Positions 10,814 through 22,074 are shown, numbered from the stretch's first letter. The stretch is DNA of 64,000 nt from an uncultured Clostridium sp. (GCA_946500615.1 CAMMWP010000005.1:1-64000); one strand, 5' to 3'. Program-made: numbers and translations. Notes: generated by a model not told the origin, from the sequence alone.

Positions 10814-12360
10814 TGGAAGGAAATAAAATGCAATCTAGTAAAGAAATAAAAATAGGAGCAATATTATCATATGTAATAATAGTTGTAAATATGTTAATAG
10901 GTGTTTTATATACACCTATATTGACAGCTAAACTAGGTCAGACAGAATATGGATTATATTCGTTAGTAACATCTGTAATTTCATATCTAACTATTTTGGA
11001 CTTTGGGTTTGGAAATGCAATTATCATATATACAACTCGATATAGAAATAAGAATGAAAAAGATAAAGAACAAAAATTGCACGGAATGTTCTTTGTTATT
11101 TATACATTTATTGGAGTAATAGCTGGTATCATAGGAGCAATATTATGGCTAAATGTAGATAAATTATTTGGCAATTCTATGAGTGTAGGTGAACTAAATA
11201 AAGCTAAAGTATTAATGGGAGTTTTAACATTTAATTTAGTTATAACTTTTCCTTTAAGCATATTTTCATCTATTATAACATCCTATGAAAAATTTGTATA
11301 TTCAAAGGTGCTAAACTTGGCAAGGATTATATTAAATCCGATAGTAATGTTAATATTATTAAATTTTGGATTTAAATCTATTGGGTTAGCTATACTAGTG
11401 ACGACATTAAATGTTACAACCTTAATATTAAATTTTATATATTGTAAGACTAAGTTAAAGATAAAATTAAAATTTGGAAAAATTGATTTTAAATTATTGA
11501 GAGAAATTATGGCCTATTCTGTTTGGATTTTCTTGAATGGTATAATGGATAAAATAAATTGGAGTTTAGATCAATTTGTTTTAGGTATATATTCAGGCTC
11601 TATAGCAGTTGCTATTTACTCAGTAGCAAGTCAACTAAATCAAATGTATATGAATTTTTCTACAGCAATTTCGGGAGTACTCTTGCCCCAAATTACTAAA
11701 ATGGAAACCAATAATGCTTCAAATGAAGAATTTACAAATATATTTATAAAGACAGGGAGAATTCAGTATATTGTTATGGCACTAATTATATCAGGATTTA
11801 TATTATACGGAAAAGAATTTGTAAATATTATGTGGGTAGGACCTAAATATTCAGAATCATATATTATTGCATGCATATTAATGATACCAAGTACTATACC
11901 ATTAATACAAAATGTGGGATTAAATATATTGCAAGCAAAAAATAAGTATAAATTTAGAGTAATAGTGCTAATAGTTTTTGCGATTGTTAATGTGTGTATT
12001 AGTATATTTTTGACTAAAATATATGGAGGAATAGGAGCGGCATGGGGAACTGCTATATCAACAATTTTGGGACAAGTAATATTTATGAATATTTTCTACC
12101 AAAAAAAGATTGGAATAAATATTATTGAATTTTGGAAGAATGTATTAAAAATGTCAATACCTATGATATTTGTAGTTGCACTAGCAATAATTTTAAAGAT
12201 ACTTATACCAATAAATAGTGAATTTATTTTAGTAGGGCAAATACTTCTATATGCTTTGATATATTGTTTAGTTACATATAAATTTTCAATTAATGAACAT
12301 GAAAAACAATTAATTTTAAAACCAATAAAAAAAATAATTAGGAGGAAACAAAATGCTTAG
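10813..12360 (+). CDS. Oligosaccharide flippase (Wzx / polysaccharide transporter family)
   Basis: ~14 hydrophobic segments, GQTEYGLYSLVTSVISYLTILDFGFGNAI. Confidence 0.9.
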   Translation: MEGNKMQSSKEIKIGAILSYVIIVVNMLIGVLYTPILTAKLGQTEYGLYSLVTSVISYLTILDFGFGNAIIIYTTRYRNKNEKDKEQKLHGMFFVIYTFIGVIAGIIGAILWLNVDKLFGNSMSVGELNKAKVLMGVLTFNLVITFPLSIFSSIITSYEKFVYSKVLNLARIILNPIVMLILLNFGFKSIGLAILVTTLNVTTLILNFIYCKTKLKIKLKFGKIDFKLLREIMAYSVWIFLNGIMDKINWSLDQFVLGIYSGSIAVAIYSVASQLNQMYMNFSTAISGVLLPQITKMETNNASNEEFTNIFIKTGRIQYIVMALIISGFILYGKEFVNIMWVGPKYSESYIIACILMIPSTIPLIQNVGLNILQAKNKYKFRVIVLIVFAIVNVCISIFLTKIYGGIGAAWGTAISTILGQVIFMNIFYQKKIGINIIEFWKNVLKMSIPMIFVVALAIILKILIPINSEFILVGQILLYALIYCLVTYKFSINEHEKQLILKPIKKIIRRKQNA

Positions 12361-13234
12361 AAAAATTTTAAATCTTTTCCTAGAAAAGGAAATAAAGGAT
12401 ATAGTGTGTACAGAAGATATATTAGATAGTATAGATATTTTAGATAAAGAATATATAAAGGAAAATTTCGATATGCAAAGTTTCAATGATTTGCGTAGTG
12501 CAACTTTTTTTTCTAATGGAGAGGTAAATAGCAATAATAAACCAGTAATTTTAATATTAAAAGGAGAATTTTTACCTAATATATATACAGGAATTACTGA
12601 AGCATGGTTTCAAAGATCAAATATTAATATAATTGCAATATTTGAAAATTATGATAATATGAAAGTAGAATATTTAAAAAGATGTATACCAGATATTTTA
12701 ACCATATATGATGATAATATAGAAAAATATAAAAATATAATCTATAAATTTATGAATAAAGATATGCCTTTTATGATTAATATAAAATGTATGTTAAAGT
12801 TAGAAGAAAAAAACAATTATACAAATATTATAAATGCATTGAATGATGATATTAAAGGCAAGAATGATATATTTGCATATAACATCAACATTGAAAGTGA
12901 CAACAATATAAATATAATAAATATAGAACCTAAATATAAGTATGGAGTCTTATCTAAATATATGGGATATATAACGGCAAAAGAAAAAAAATCTTTATTG
13001 ATATTGCCATATGAATTATTAAAAATAGATTTAAATATTTTTAATAATAGATATATAAATGAGAAAGTGAAAATCATTGTTAATAAAGAAAATAATCAAG
13101 TAAATAATATAGAAGAATGGATTAAAGATAATAATATAGAAATATTTCAAATGAAAAAACTAGATAAAAATATTCTTAAAAAATTTTGGGACTTAGATAA
13201 AGCAAGTATGTTAATAATAGAGGAGGAAAAATAG
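12353..13234 (+). CDS. Uncharacterised protein, faint resemblance to a TPP-enzyme PYR-type domain
   Basis: KPVILILKGEFLPNIYTGITEAWFQRSNINIIAIF segment; overlaps wzx stop and abuts the MenD-like gene. Confidence 0.45.
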   Translation: MLRKILNLFLEKEIKDIVCTEDILDSIDILDKEYIKENFDMQSFNDLRSATFFSNGEVNSNNKPVILILKGEFLPNIYTGITEAWFQRSNINIIAIFENYDNMKVEYLKRCIPDILTIYDDNIEKYKNIIYKFMNKDMPFMINIKCMLKLEEKNNYTNIINALNDDIKGKNDIFAYNINIESDNNINIINIEPKYKYGVLSKYMGYITAKEKKSLLILPYELLKIDLNIFNNRYINEKVKIIVNKENNQVNNIEEWIKDNNIEIFQMKKLDKNILKKFWDLDKASMLIIEEEK

Positions 13235-14971
13235 ATGTATACAAATGTAAGAAATGTTCAAATATTGATATCATTATTAAAGCAATTTAATATTAAATAT
13301 TTCGTTAATTCTCCAGGAACAAGAAATACACCACTAGTACATAGCATAGAACAAGATCCATTTTTTAAATGCTATTCTATTGTAGATGAAAGAAGTGCTG
13401 CATATTTTGCATTAGGATTGTCAGAAGCATTAGATGAACCAGTATGTGTAACTTGTACAGCAGCAACTGCAACCTGTAATTATATGCCTGCAATAAAAGA
13501 GGCTTATGAAAGAAATATACAATTAGTAGCGCTAACTTCAGATAGAGAAACTTATTCTATGTTTCATATGCAAGATCAATCTATTAATCAAGTGGATATG
13601 TATAAAGGATATATCAATTATAGTGTAGATATTCCGGCAATACTAAATCAAGAGGATGAATGGTTTGCTAATCGAAGTATAAATGAAGCTTTTTTAGAAT
13701 TAAACCATAAAAGAAAGGGACCAATTCAAATAAATTATCATGTACCATCTTGGGGGGCTTTTTGTGTTAAGGAGATACCTAAAGAAAGAAAAATAACTAG
13801 GTATGACAAGAATAATGTTAATTGGAAGGAAATAAAAGAAAAGCTAAAAGATAAAAAAATATTAGTGGTTTGTGGAATGAATTATAATAATAACGAGAAA
13901 AATCTACAAAATAGCGTAAAAGAATTTTATGACAAATACAATACTGCAATTGTACTAGACAATTATGCTAATATAAATGATCAAAGCTATATAAATGCTA
14001 GTGTATTAGGGGACGTATTAATGAAAGAAGAAGCTCAAGTACTAGCACCAGAGATTATGATTACGTTTGGAAAAGTTTTTTATTCACCCGTAAAAGAAAA
14101 ATTTAATGGTAGAAGACAAAATTTTGAACATTGGCATATTGATGAAAATGGTATAGTAATAGATGGTTTTAGAAATTTAACAAAGATATTTGAATGTAAA
14201 CCAGAAACATTTTTTACTGAAATAGTGAAAGATGTGAATTCAGAGAACAGATATGAATATGAACAATTATGGAAAAAAAGAATTAACAAAATAAAAATAG
14301 GAGATTTACCTTTTTCTAATTTTAGTGTTATAAGAGATTTTTGCAAAGTAATTCCTAAAAATTCTATTTTACATGCTAGTGTACTAAATAGTATAAGAAT
14401 AACTAATTATTTCAAAATAGATGAAAGTGTAAAGTGCTACGCGAATGTTGGTGCAGATGGTATAGATGGAGCTTTTTCTACGTTTTTAGGACAAGCTAAC
14501 AAAACAGATAAAATGTCTTTTCTATTAATAGGAGATTTAAGCTATTTATATGATTTAAATGCGTGTTTAAATGTAAATAAAATTAAGAATAGAAATATAA
14601 GAATATTAATAATTAATAATTACGCTGGAGCAGAATTCCATAAAAATTTTGGATTATTGATGATACCAACATTAAATTTACATATTGCAGCAGGACACAA
14701 TACAAAGATAGAAGAAACAACGGGAATGGAGAATGTAGAATACTTGGCAGCTAAAAATCAAGAAGAATTAAATAAAAATTTAAAAAAATTTATTGATGAA
14801 TCAGAAAAACCAGTAGTATTAGAAGTATTTACAAATGCTAATATGGATGCTCAAATATTAAAAGATTTTTGGATAAGAAATAGAAATGAAAAATTTTATA
14901 AAAAAATAGTAAGAAAGCTATTACCTAAAAAATATATTGCAAAATTGAAGAAAATTTTGAAAAGAGGATAA
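13235..14971 (+). CDS. MenD-like thiamine-pyrophosphate-dependent enzyme
   Basis: NSPGTRNTPLVHSIEQ, VDERSAAYFALGLSEALDEPVCVTCTAATATCNYMPAIKEAYERNIQLVALTSDRE, QSINQVDMYKGYINYSVDIP; C-terminal GDLSYLYDLNA (GD-type TPP motif). Confidence 0.8.
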   Translation: MYTNVRNVQILISLLKQFNIKYFVNSPGTRNTPLVHSIEQDPFFKCYSIVDERSAAYFALGLSEALDEPVCVTCTAATATCNYMPAIKEAYERNIQLVALTSDRETYSMFHMQDQSINQVDMYKGYINYSVDIPAILNQEDEWFANRSINEAFLELNHKRKGPIQINYHVPSWGAFCVKEIPKERKITRYDKNNVNWKEIKEKLKDKKILVVCGMNYNNNEKNLQNSVKEFYDKYNTAIVLDNYANINDQSYINASVLGDVLMKEEAQVLAPEIMITFGKVFYSPVKEKFNGRRQNFEHWHIDENGIVIDGFRNLTKIFECKPETFFTEIVKDVNSENRYEYEQLWKKRINKIKIGDLPFSNFSVIRDFCKVIPKNSILHASVLNSIRITNYFKIDESVKCYANVGADGIDGAFSTFLGQANKTDKMSFLLIGDLSYLYDLNACLNVNKIKNRNIRILIINNYAGAEFHKNFGLLMIPTLNLHIAAGHNTKIEETTGMENVEYLAAKNQEELNKNLKKFIDESEKPVVLEVFTNANMDAQILKDFWIRNRNEKFYKKIVRKLLPKKYIAKLKKILKRG

Positions 14972-14975
14972 TAAT

Positions 14976-15812
14976 ATGGGAATGAAATCGTATTTAAAAA
15001 GAGTAGTAAAATATATTATTAAAGAACATAAAGCGTCAATTGTAAAACCGGAAATTGTTCAAAAAACCCCTTCAGAAATGTTAAAAAATAAAAATATATT
15101 AATTACAGGAGGAGGGCATGGATTAGGATATTATATGGCGAAAAAATTAGCATCAGAAAATGCTAAAGTTATCATTACAGGAAGAAGTGAAGAAAAATTA
15201 AAAAAGGCAGTAAATGAGATTGGAAATGATATAGAATATATGGTATATGATGTAAAAAAATGTGACACTAATTTTATAAAAACAATATATGATAAATTTG
15301 GACAAATAGATTGCTTAATAAATAATGCAGGTATTTCTTTACATGAAGACAATATGCTAAATGTAACATTAGAAGGATTTCAAAATCAATTTGATACAAA
15401 TTTAAAAGGTGCATATTTTCTAGCACAAGAATATATCAAAGAAATTAGAAAAAGAAAACAAAAAAAGGGCAATATTATATTTATTTCTTCAGAAAGAGGA
15501 AATCAATGTGATGATATACCATATGGATTAACTAAAGTTGCAATGAATAGTTTAGTGGAAGGAATGTCGAGGAGATTCTATAGAGAAGGAATAAGAGTAA
15601 ATGCTGTTGCACCGGGAATTACTGCAAGTGATATGACAAATATAAAAAGAGAGGAAGATTTATATTGTGACTATAATGCATCAAGGCGTTTCTTTATGCC
15701 AGAAGAAGTAGCAGAGATAGTAGCTTTTATGGTAAGTGATTGCTCACAATGCATATCTGGAGAAGTTATACATTGTGATGCAGGAAATCATTTGAATCCA
15801 TGGTTTAAGTAG
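14976..15812 (+). CDS. Short-chain dehydrogenase/reductase (SDR)
   Basis: ILITGGGHGLGYYMAKKLA, NNAGIS, YGLTKVAMNSL, VNAVAPG. Confidence 0.95.
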   Translation: MGMKSYLKRVVKYIIKEHKASIVKPEIVQKTPSEMLKNKNILITGGGHGLGYYMAKKLASENAKVIITGRSEEKLKKAVNEIGNDIEYMVYDVKKCDTNFIKTIYDKFGQIDCLINNAGISLHEDNMLNVTLEGFQNQFDTNLKGAYFLAQEYIKEIRKRKQKKGNIIFISSERGNQCDDIPYGLTKVAMNSLVEGMSRRFYREGIRVNAVAPGITASDMTNIKREEDLYCDYNASRRFFMPEEVAEIVAFMVSDCSQCISGEVIHCDAGNHLNPWFK

Positions 15813-16030
15813 AATGAATACATAAATAGCAACAATCAATCATATACAATATTTAAGATAAGATGTAAAAATTTAGCTAGAAAAATTTTTTGAACATTGA
15901 CAAGAATTAAAAGTATTATTTAATTTTACCATCTTTATAAAACATTGGAATACTTAAAGAAAATAATACTGACAACAAGTGTCATAAAAACGAAAAAATA
16001 GTAAAAACTAATAATATAGCGGTTTGAAGT

Positions 16031-16062
16031 TAAGATAGTAAAAACATCTATCTTTTTTTCTC
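16031..16062 (+). terminator. Intrinsic terminator
   Basis: aagatag-taaaaacat-ctatcttttttt. Confidence 0.7.
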
Positions 16063-16149
16063 TAAAATATTGCAAAAAGGCATATAAAAATGTATACTAG
16101 TAAGGTATATATGTCAAAAGATAAAAGCTGAAAAATAAAAGGAGGAAAT

Positions 16150-16878
16150 ATGGAAGAAATAGACTTAAAAGAACTATTTGTAATGTTCTGGAACAAAAAA
16201 ACACAAATCATATTAATTATATTAATATTTATGGTAATAGGAATCATATACTCAGTAGGATTTGTAACACCAATGTATAGTTCATCAACAACACTAGTAT
16301 TAGCGGGGACATCAAGCAGTGCAGAGCAAAATCAAATAGCAGAAACAATAACAACAGCAGACTTAACTATTAACTCAAAATTGGTATCAACATATAGTGT
16401 ATTGGTAAAAAGTGAAAATATATTAGGACAAGTGATTTCAAACTTAGGAATTAATGTCAATGAAGAGGACTTGAGAAAACATGTACAGGTTACATCAGTA
16501 GAAGATACAGAACTAATTGAAATAACGGTTTCTAATGAAAATGCGGAATATGCTGCAAAAATTGCCAATGAAATTGCAAATGTATTTAAAGAAAAAATTG
16601 CAGGCGAAGTGTATAATATAAACAATGTATATATTTGGGATGAAGCTAAAGTAGCAACATCACCTTCAAATGTTAACCATATAAAAGATATCGTAATCTT
16701 TGCCTTTATTGGTGCAGTCATAGCAGTTATGTATGTATTAATTGCAAACATGTTAGACACAACAGTCAAAACACAAGAAGACATAGAAAAAGGAATAAAA
16801 ATACCAGTTTTGGCAACAATTCCAATTTATGACATGGAAATGGAAAAACTTAAGAGAAAAGGAGGAAAAAGAAAATGA
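16150..16878 (+). CDS. Capsular chain-length regulator / tyrosine-kinase modulator (CpsC/YveK/Wzz-type)
   Basis: EIDLKELFVMFWNKKTQI, two TM helices, AKVATSPSNVNHIKDI. Confidence 0.9.
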   Translation: MEEIDLKELFVMFWNKKTQIILIILIFMVIGIIYSVGFVTPMYSSSTTLVLAGTSSSAEQNQIAETITTADLTINSKLVSTYSVLVKSENILGQVISNLGINVNEEDLRKHVQVTSVEDTELIEITVSNENAEYAAKIANEIANVFKEKIAGEVYNINNVYIWDEAKVATSPSNVNHIKDIVIFAFIGAVIAVMYVLIANMLDTTVKTQEDIEKGIKIPVLATIPIYDMEMEKLKRKGGKRK

Positions 16879-17876
16879 AAAAAGAATTAATTGCACACAG
16901 AGATCCAAAATCTCCAGTCTCAGAAGTTTTTAGAACATTAAGAACCAATATTCAATTTATGAATACAAATAACAAGTTAAAAACACTTTTAATAACATCA
17001 ACACTACCAAATGAAGGAAAAAGTTGGGTAACAGCCAACCTAGCTGTTACATTTGCACAAGCGGGAAAAAAAGTAGTACTAGTAGATGCAGATATGAGAA
17101 AAGGAAGACAATATACAATTTTTGAAGTTTCTCCAAGACCGGGACTTTCTAATTACCTATCTGGATTTGATAGCAACACAGGAGAAGAAATATCAGAAGA
17201 TTTAGCAAACTATATACAAGAAACCCAAATACCAAATCTATATATTATCCCAGCGGGAAATATACCACCAAATCCATCAGAACTATTAATATCAACAAAA
17301 ATGGTAAATTTATTAGATAGATTAAAAGAATTATGTGACTTAGTCATTATTGATGGTACACCTTGCGAATTAGTAACAGATGCCATTATTCTTTCAAGAA
17401 TTGTGGATTCAACAGTAATCGTAACAGCACATAAACAAACGAAAAAAGATGATTTGCAAAAAATTGTTACAAATATCCAAAATGTTGGAGGAAAAATTGC
17501 AGGGATTGTATTGAACAAAATACCAGTATCAGTGAAAAAGTATGAACAATCTTATTATTACGGTTCAATGGATACTTCATCATCAGAAAGAGCAAGAAAT
17601 ATAAGGACATCAACTAATAGAGCGAAAAGTACACGAAATAGAGTAGAAGATATGAAAAGAAGAGTAAGACCAGAGAATGCACAAACTATACGAAATGGAC
17701 AAGAAAAAAGAATAACAAGACCTAGTGAAAACATAGAAGAGCAACCAAAGGCATTACAAAGCAAAATTAAAATAGAAGAAACGAAAGATGTATCATTAGA
17801 GAAAACGACAGATATATTAAATCAAATCAATGCTTATTTGGAAGAAGAAAAGAAGAATTTAAATAGTAATAAATAG
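16875..17876 (+). CDS. CpsD/CapB-family tyrosine-protein kinase
   Basis: SPVSEVFRTLRTNIQF, STLPNEGKSWVTANLAVTFAQAGKKVVLVDADMRKG, LVIIDGTPC; C-terminal YYYGS cluster. Confidence 0.93.
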   Translation: MKKELIAHRDPKSPVSEVFRTLRTNIQFMNTNNKLKTLLITSTLPNEGKSWVTANLAVTFAQAGKKVVLVDADMRKGRQYTIFEVSPRPGLSNYLSGFDSNTGEEISEDLANYIQETQIPNLYIIPAGNIPPNPSELLISTKMVNLLDRLKELCDLVIIDGTPCELVTDAIILSRIVDSTVIVTAHKQTKKDDLQKIVTNIQNVGGKIAGIVLNKIPVSVKKYEQSYYYGSMDTSSSERARNIRTSTNRAKSTRNRVEDMKRRVRPENAQTIRNGQEKRITRPSENIEEQPKALQSKIKIEETKDVSLEKTTDILNQINAYLEEEKKNLNSNK

Positions 17877-17882
17877 AAAAAA

Positions 17883-17926
17883 GAAATACACTTTTTAAAT
17901 GTAATAGAAAGTGTATTTTATTTTGA
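17883..17926 (+). terminator. Terminator-like hairpin
   Basis: aaatacacttt ... aaagtgtatttta. Confidence 0.55.
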
Positions 17927-18110
17927 AATAAAATCAGTTTTTTTGAGATTGTTTATTGATATGCTAAATATAGTATATAGTTTATTATAAAATTGAACGG
18001 CAACCAAAAATCGTCAAAATAGGACAAAATTCTAAATAAATATTGAAAAATTTTCAACTTAATTGTATACTATTAAAGATACCATAAAATAAAAAAGGAG
18101 CAAAAGAAAA

Positions 18111-18893
18111 ATGATAGACTTTCATTCACATATATTACCAAATATTGATGATGGTTCAAGAAGTATAGAAGAAACATTCAATCTAATTAAAGAAGCAGAA
18201 AAGGCAGGATTTGAAGCAATTATTTCCACTTCTCATTATATGGAAAATTATTATGAAACAGACGTACCAGAAAGAGAAGTATGGGTAAAAGCAATATTAG
18301 AAAATTTAAAAACAAAAAATATAAATACCAATTTATATTTAGGAAACGAAATATATTTTACAGATAATATGATAGAACTATTAGAAAAAAGAAAAGCATC
18401 AACGATTAATGACACAAGTTATTTATTATTCGAATTACCATTAAATGCAGAGCCAATGAACTTATATGATGTCATATATGATATATTACAATATAAACTA
18501 GTTCCTATATTAGCACATCCGGAAAGATATAGTTTTGTACAAAAAGAGCCAGAATTAATATATGATTTAATTGAAAAAGGTGTGTTAATGCAAGCAAATT
18601 ATGGAAGTATTATTGGCCAATATGGTGAAAAAGCACAAATGATTGTTAGAAAATTTTTTGAAAACAACATGATTCATTTTTTAGGATCAGATGTACACAG
18701 ACAAAATACAATTTATCCAAAAATACCAGAAATTTTAGACGAAATAGCAGATATTATTGGGGAAGAAAAACTAGAAGAACTAACCACGAAAAATCCAAAG
18801 TTAGTTTTAAATAACAAAAAAATAGAAATAGATGAACCATTAGATTTTAAACTAACATTAAAAGAAAAAATCATCATGAATTTCAAAAAATAA
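18111..18893 (+). CDS. CpsB/CapC-family PHP tyrosine-protein phosphatase
   Basis: MIDFHSHILPNIDDGSRS, ILAHPERY, FLGSDVHR. Confidence 0.95.
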   Translation: MIDFHSHILPNIDDGSRSIEETFNLIKEAEKAGFEAIISTSHYMENYYETDVPEREVWVKAILENLKTKNINTNLYLGNEIYFTDNMIELLEKRKASTINDTSYLLFELPLNAEPMNLYDVIYDILQYKLVPILAHPERYSFVQKEPELIYDLIEKGVLMQANYGSIIGQYGEKAQMIVRKFFENNMIHFLGSDVHRQNTIYPKIPEILDEIADIIGEEKLEELTTKNPKLVLNNKKIEIDEPLDFKLTLKEKIIMNFKK

Positions 18894-19044
18894 AGATAAC
18901 ATAATATGGAAATTTGAATAATATAAAGAGAAAATAGAGGGAATGCTATCAATTACAGAACCACAAAAGAGAGATAAATGATTGAGGTTTAAATAGAAGA
19001 TAAAATGAAAACACATTTTACTTTTATGGAAAGGAAGTTAAACG

Positions 19045-20409
19045 ATGAGAAAATATTTTGGAACAGATGGCATTAGAAGAATTGCCAATACAGAATTAAC
19101 ACCAGAGTTGGTATACAAAGTTGCAAAAGCTGGAGCATATGTGTTATCAAAACACACAGACCATGCACCAACTATTTTAATTGGTAGAGATACACGTTTA
19201 TCAGGAACGCTAATTGAAAGTGCTATGACAGCAGGATTTTTAAGCTATGGAGCAAAAGTGAAATTATTAGGAGTTATTCCAACACCAGCAGTTGCCTATT
19301 TAACAAGAAAACTAAAAGCAGATGCAAGTGTTGTCATATCTGCATCCCATAATACATTTGAATTTAATGGTATTAAATTTTTTAGTAATAAAGGAATGAA
19401 AATACCAGACTCTTTAGAAGAGGAAATAGAAGAAGTGATGGAAGCAGGAAATTTGGAAGAATTAACAGCTAAAAATGAAAAAATTGGAGTTGCAGAATAT
19501 AGCTTTGATTTAATGAATGAATACATATATTTCTTCAGAAAACATTTTGATGATACAATTGAAAAACATTTAAGAGACGATTTTGTTGTAGGAATTGACA
19601 CAGCAAATGGTGCAACTTCAGTCGTTGCAGAAAAAGTGTTCAAAGATTTAGGAATTAATTATAAAATTATTAACCATACACCAGATGGAATTAATATTAA
19701 TGAAAATTGTGGTTCTACACATTTAGAAGCCATAAAGAAATTTGTTGTGGAAAATAAATTAAGTTTAGGAATTGCATATGATGGTGATGGTGATAGATGT
19801 TTAGCCGTTGATGAAAAGGGAGAAGAAATTGATGGAGATAAATTATTAGCGATTATTTCTTCAAGCTTAAGAAAAAAAGGAACATTACAAAAAGATACAA
19901 TAGTGGCAACAGTTATGAGTAATTTAGGACTAAATAAATATGCTCAAAATAATGGATTACAGCTAATTCAAACAAAAGTGGGAGATAGATATGTACTAGA
20001 AGAAATGTTGAAAGAAGGATATAATCTAGGTGGAGAAAAATCAGGGCATGTTATATTGTTAGATTACAATCCTACAGGAGATGGAATATTAACTTCTTTG
20101 ATGTTAATTCAAACGATATTAGAAGAAAATAAAAAAGCATCAGAACTTGCAAACATGGTAACATTATACCCACAAGTATTAATTAATGCAAAAGTAAATG
20201 CAAATAAGAAGTATGACTATGAAAAAGATGAAGACATAAAAAAAGCAATAGAAGATGTAGAAAAAGAATTTGCAGGAAATGGAAGAGTAGTAATTAGACC
20301 ATCAGGAACAGAGCCACTAGTTAGAGTCATGATTGAAGGAGAAGATCAAGAATATTTAACCAAAAGAGCAGAAGAGATCGTCAGTTTAATTGAGAAAAAG
20401 TTGAAGTAA
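19045..20409 (+). CDS. glmM: Phosphoglucosamine mutase
   Basis: RKYFGTDGIRRIAN, VISASHNTFEFNGIKFF, AYDGDGDRCLAVD, RPSGTEPLVRVMIEG. Confidence 0.97.
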   Translation: MRKYFGTDGIRRIANTELTPELVYKVAKAGAYVLSKHTDHAPTILIGRDTRLSGTLIESAMTAGFLSYGAKVKLLGVIPTPAVAYLTRKLKADASVVISASHNTFEFNGIKFFSNKGMKIPDSLEEEIEEVMEAGNLEELTAKNEKIGVAEYSFDLMNEYIYFFRKHFDDTIEKHLRDDFVVGIDTANGATSVVAEKVFKDLGINYKIINHTPDGININENCGSTHLEAIKKFVVENKLSLGIAYDGDGDRCLAVDEKGEEIDGDKLLAIISSSLRKKGTLQKDTIVATVMSNLGLNKYAQNNGLQLIQTKVGDRYVLEEMLKEGYNLGGEKSGHVILLDYNPTGDGILTSLMLIQTILEENKKASELANMVTLYPQVLINAKVNANKKYDYEKDEDIKKAIEDVEKEFAGNGRVVIRPSGTEPLVRVMIEGEDQEYLTKRAEEIVSLIEKKLK

Positions 20410-20507
20410 GATGTAACCATTTTGTAATAAAAATGTAACTAAAAAAACATTGATATATGAATAGGAAAATGATAACATAAAGGTAGCAAGTTAGGGGGCG
20501 TTGTTAC

Positions 20508-20846
20508 ATGTTGATTTTTGATATATCAAATATTTTAAATTTATTTTTGATGCTAGCAGCAACAATATTATTGATATTTTTAGCACAAGAATTAAAAAAG
20601 AGTTATATTACAGGTATTGTATTGTTTGCATATCTAATTATATTAGTTGTCCATGCAGGACAATTAGTTACATTGCCAAATGAGTATAAAGATATGTTAC
20701 CAATTCTTACTAGATGTATAGCAATTGATTTTGTGTTTATACTTATTTCATTCTTTGCATATTTATGGGTAGATGACATAGAAGCTAAAAAAATGCAAAA
20801 GAAAAGTTTAGATGATAGTCTAAATTGGCTTTGGAAAAATGTATAA
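20508..20846 (+). CDS. Small multi-TM membrane protein of unknown function
   Basis: ORF with three hydrophobic segments, own terminator. Confidence 0.6.
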   Translation: MLIFDISNILNLFLMLAATILLIFLAQELKKSYITGIVLFAYLIILVVHAGQLVTLPNEYKDMLPILTRCIAIDFVFILISFFAYLWVDDIEAKKMQKKSLDDSLNWLWKNV

Positions 20847-20858
20847 AAATGAAGAACG

Positions 20859-20902
20859 AAAAAAGAATATATTACTAATACGAGTAGTATATTCTTTTTT
20901 TG
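20859..20902. terminator. Bidirectional intrinsic terminator between convergent genes
   Basis: aaaaaagaatatattact-aatacg-agtagtatattctttttt. Confidence 0.9.
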
Positions 20903-20905
20903 TGG

Positions 20906-21898
20906 TTAAACATTTATCAAATTTTCTAATATTTGCACAGCATTGCTTGCAGCACCTTTTCTTAAATTATCTGCTACAACCCATAAATTAAGACCATTTT
21001 TAACACTAAAATCTCTTCGAATTCTTCCGACAAAAATTTCATCATATCCATCAGCCTTCGTAGCAATTGGATAATAATTTTTTTCAATATCATCTACAAC
21101 AATAATTCCCGGAAAGTTCTGTAATAATTGTCTTACATCATACAAGTCAAACTCTTTTTCAAATTCAATATTAATTGATTCACTATGGCAATTTAAAACA
21201 GGAACACGCACAGTGGTTGCTGTGATGGGCAAATTAGGTTTATTTAAAATTTTTCTCGTTTCATTAATCATTTTATGTTCTTCTTTTGTATAACCATCTT
21301 CCATAAATACATCAATATGTGGTAGACAGTTATTAAAGATAGGATAAGGAAATTTTTTAGGAGCAAATCCATTCATTCCATTTTCTAGGTCTTCAATTCC
21401 TTCTCTTCCGGCACCAGATACTGCTTGATAAGTAGAATATACAATTCTTTTGATTGTATATGTGTCATCCAAAGGTTTTAAAGGCACAACTGCTTGAATT
21501 GTTGAACAATTTGGATTGGCAATAATTCCACTATTCTTAAAAGCTTCTTTCATATTTACTTCGGGAACAACCAAAGGAACATTTGTGTCCATTCTATAAA
21601 CACTACTATTATCAATACATATGCAGTCATGTTCTACTGCTATTGGTATATATTTTTTAGAGGTTTCACCTCCAGCACAGAAGATAGCATAATCAAATTT
21701 TTTGTCAAAAGAATGTTCATCTAATTCTTGAAGAATATAATTCATTCCTAAAAATTCAATCTTTTTACCAGCAGATTTTTTAGAACAAAATAGAGTGTAT
21801 TCAACATTTGGTAAAGATTTTTCTTCTAAAACTTTTAAGGCAGTTCTTCCAACAACACCACTTGCACCAATAATGGCTACTTTATATCTCGTTTTCAT
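20906..21898 (-). CDS. asd: Aspartate-semialdehyde dehydrogenase
   Basis: VAIIGASGVVGRTALKVLEE, NPNCSTIQAVVPLKPL, TYQAVSGAGREGI. Confidence 0.95.
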   Translation of the reverse strand: MKTRYKVAIIGASGVVGRTALKVLEEKSLPNVEYTLFCSKKSAGKKIEFLGMNYILQELDEHSFDKKFDYAIFCAGGETSKKYIPIAVEHDCICIDNSSVYRMDTNVPLVVPEVNMKEAFKNSGIIANPNCSTIQAVVPLKPLDDTYTIKRIVYSTYQAVSGAGREGIEDLENGMNGFAPKKFPYPIFNNCLPHIDVFMEDGYTKEEHKMINETRKILNKPNLPITATTVRVPVLNCHSESINIEFEKEFDLYDVRQLLQNFPGIIVVDDIEKNYYPIATKADGYDEIFVGRIRRDFSVKNGLNLWVVADNLRKGAASNAVQILENLINV

Positions 21899-22074
21899 AT
21901 AAAATCCTCCTATAAAAGTATATGTATCGTATATGACAAAAAGAATATAATTATATTTTTTTTGTTATACAAGAAAACTTTATATATACTTTTACAGTTG
22001 AATTTTATCATAAAAATATGATAAGTACAATTTTTTTAGAAAAATATTACTAAAGAATAGGTATATATTGTTAC

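Noticed and set aside
18000-18100. Possible ncRNA between cpsD and cpsB genes
   Set aside because: AT-rich intergenic DNA with only weak promoter-like sequence; no supported hairpin structure.
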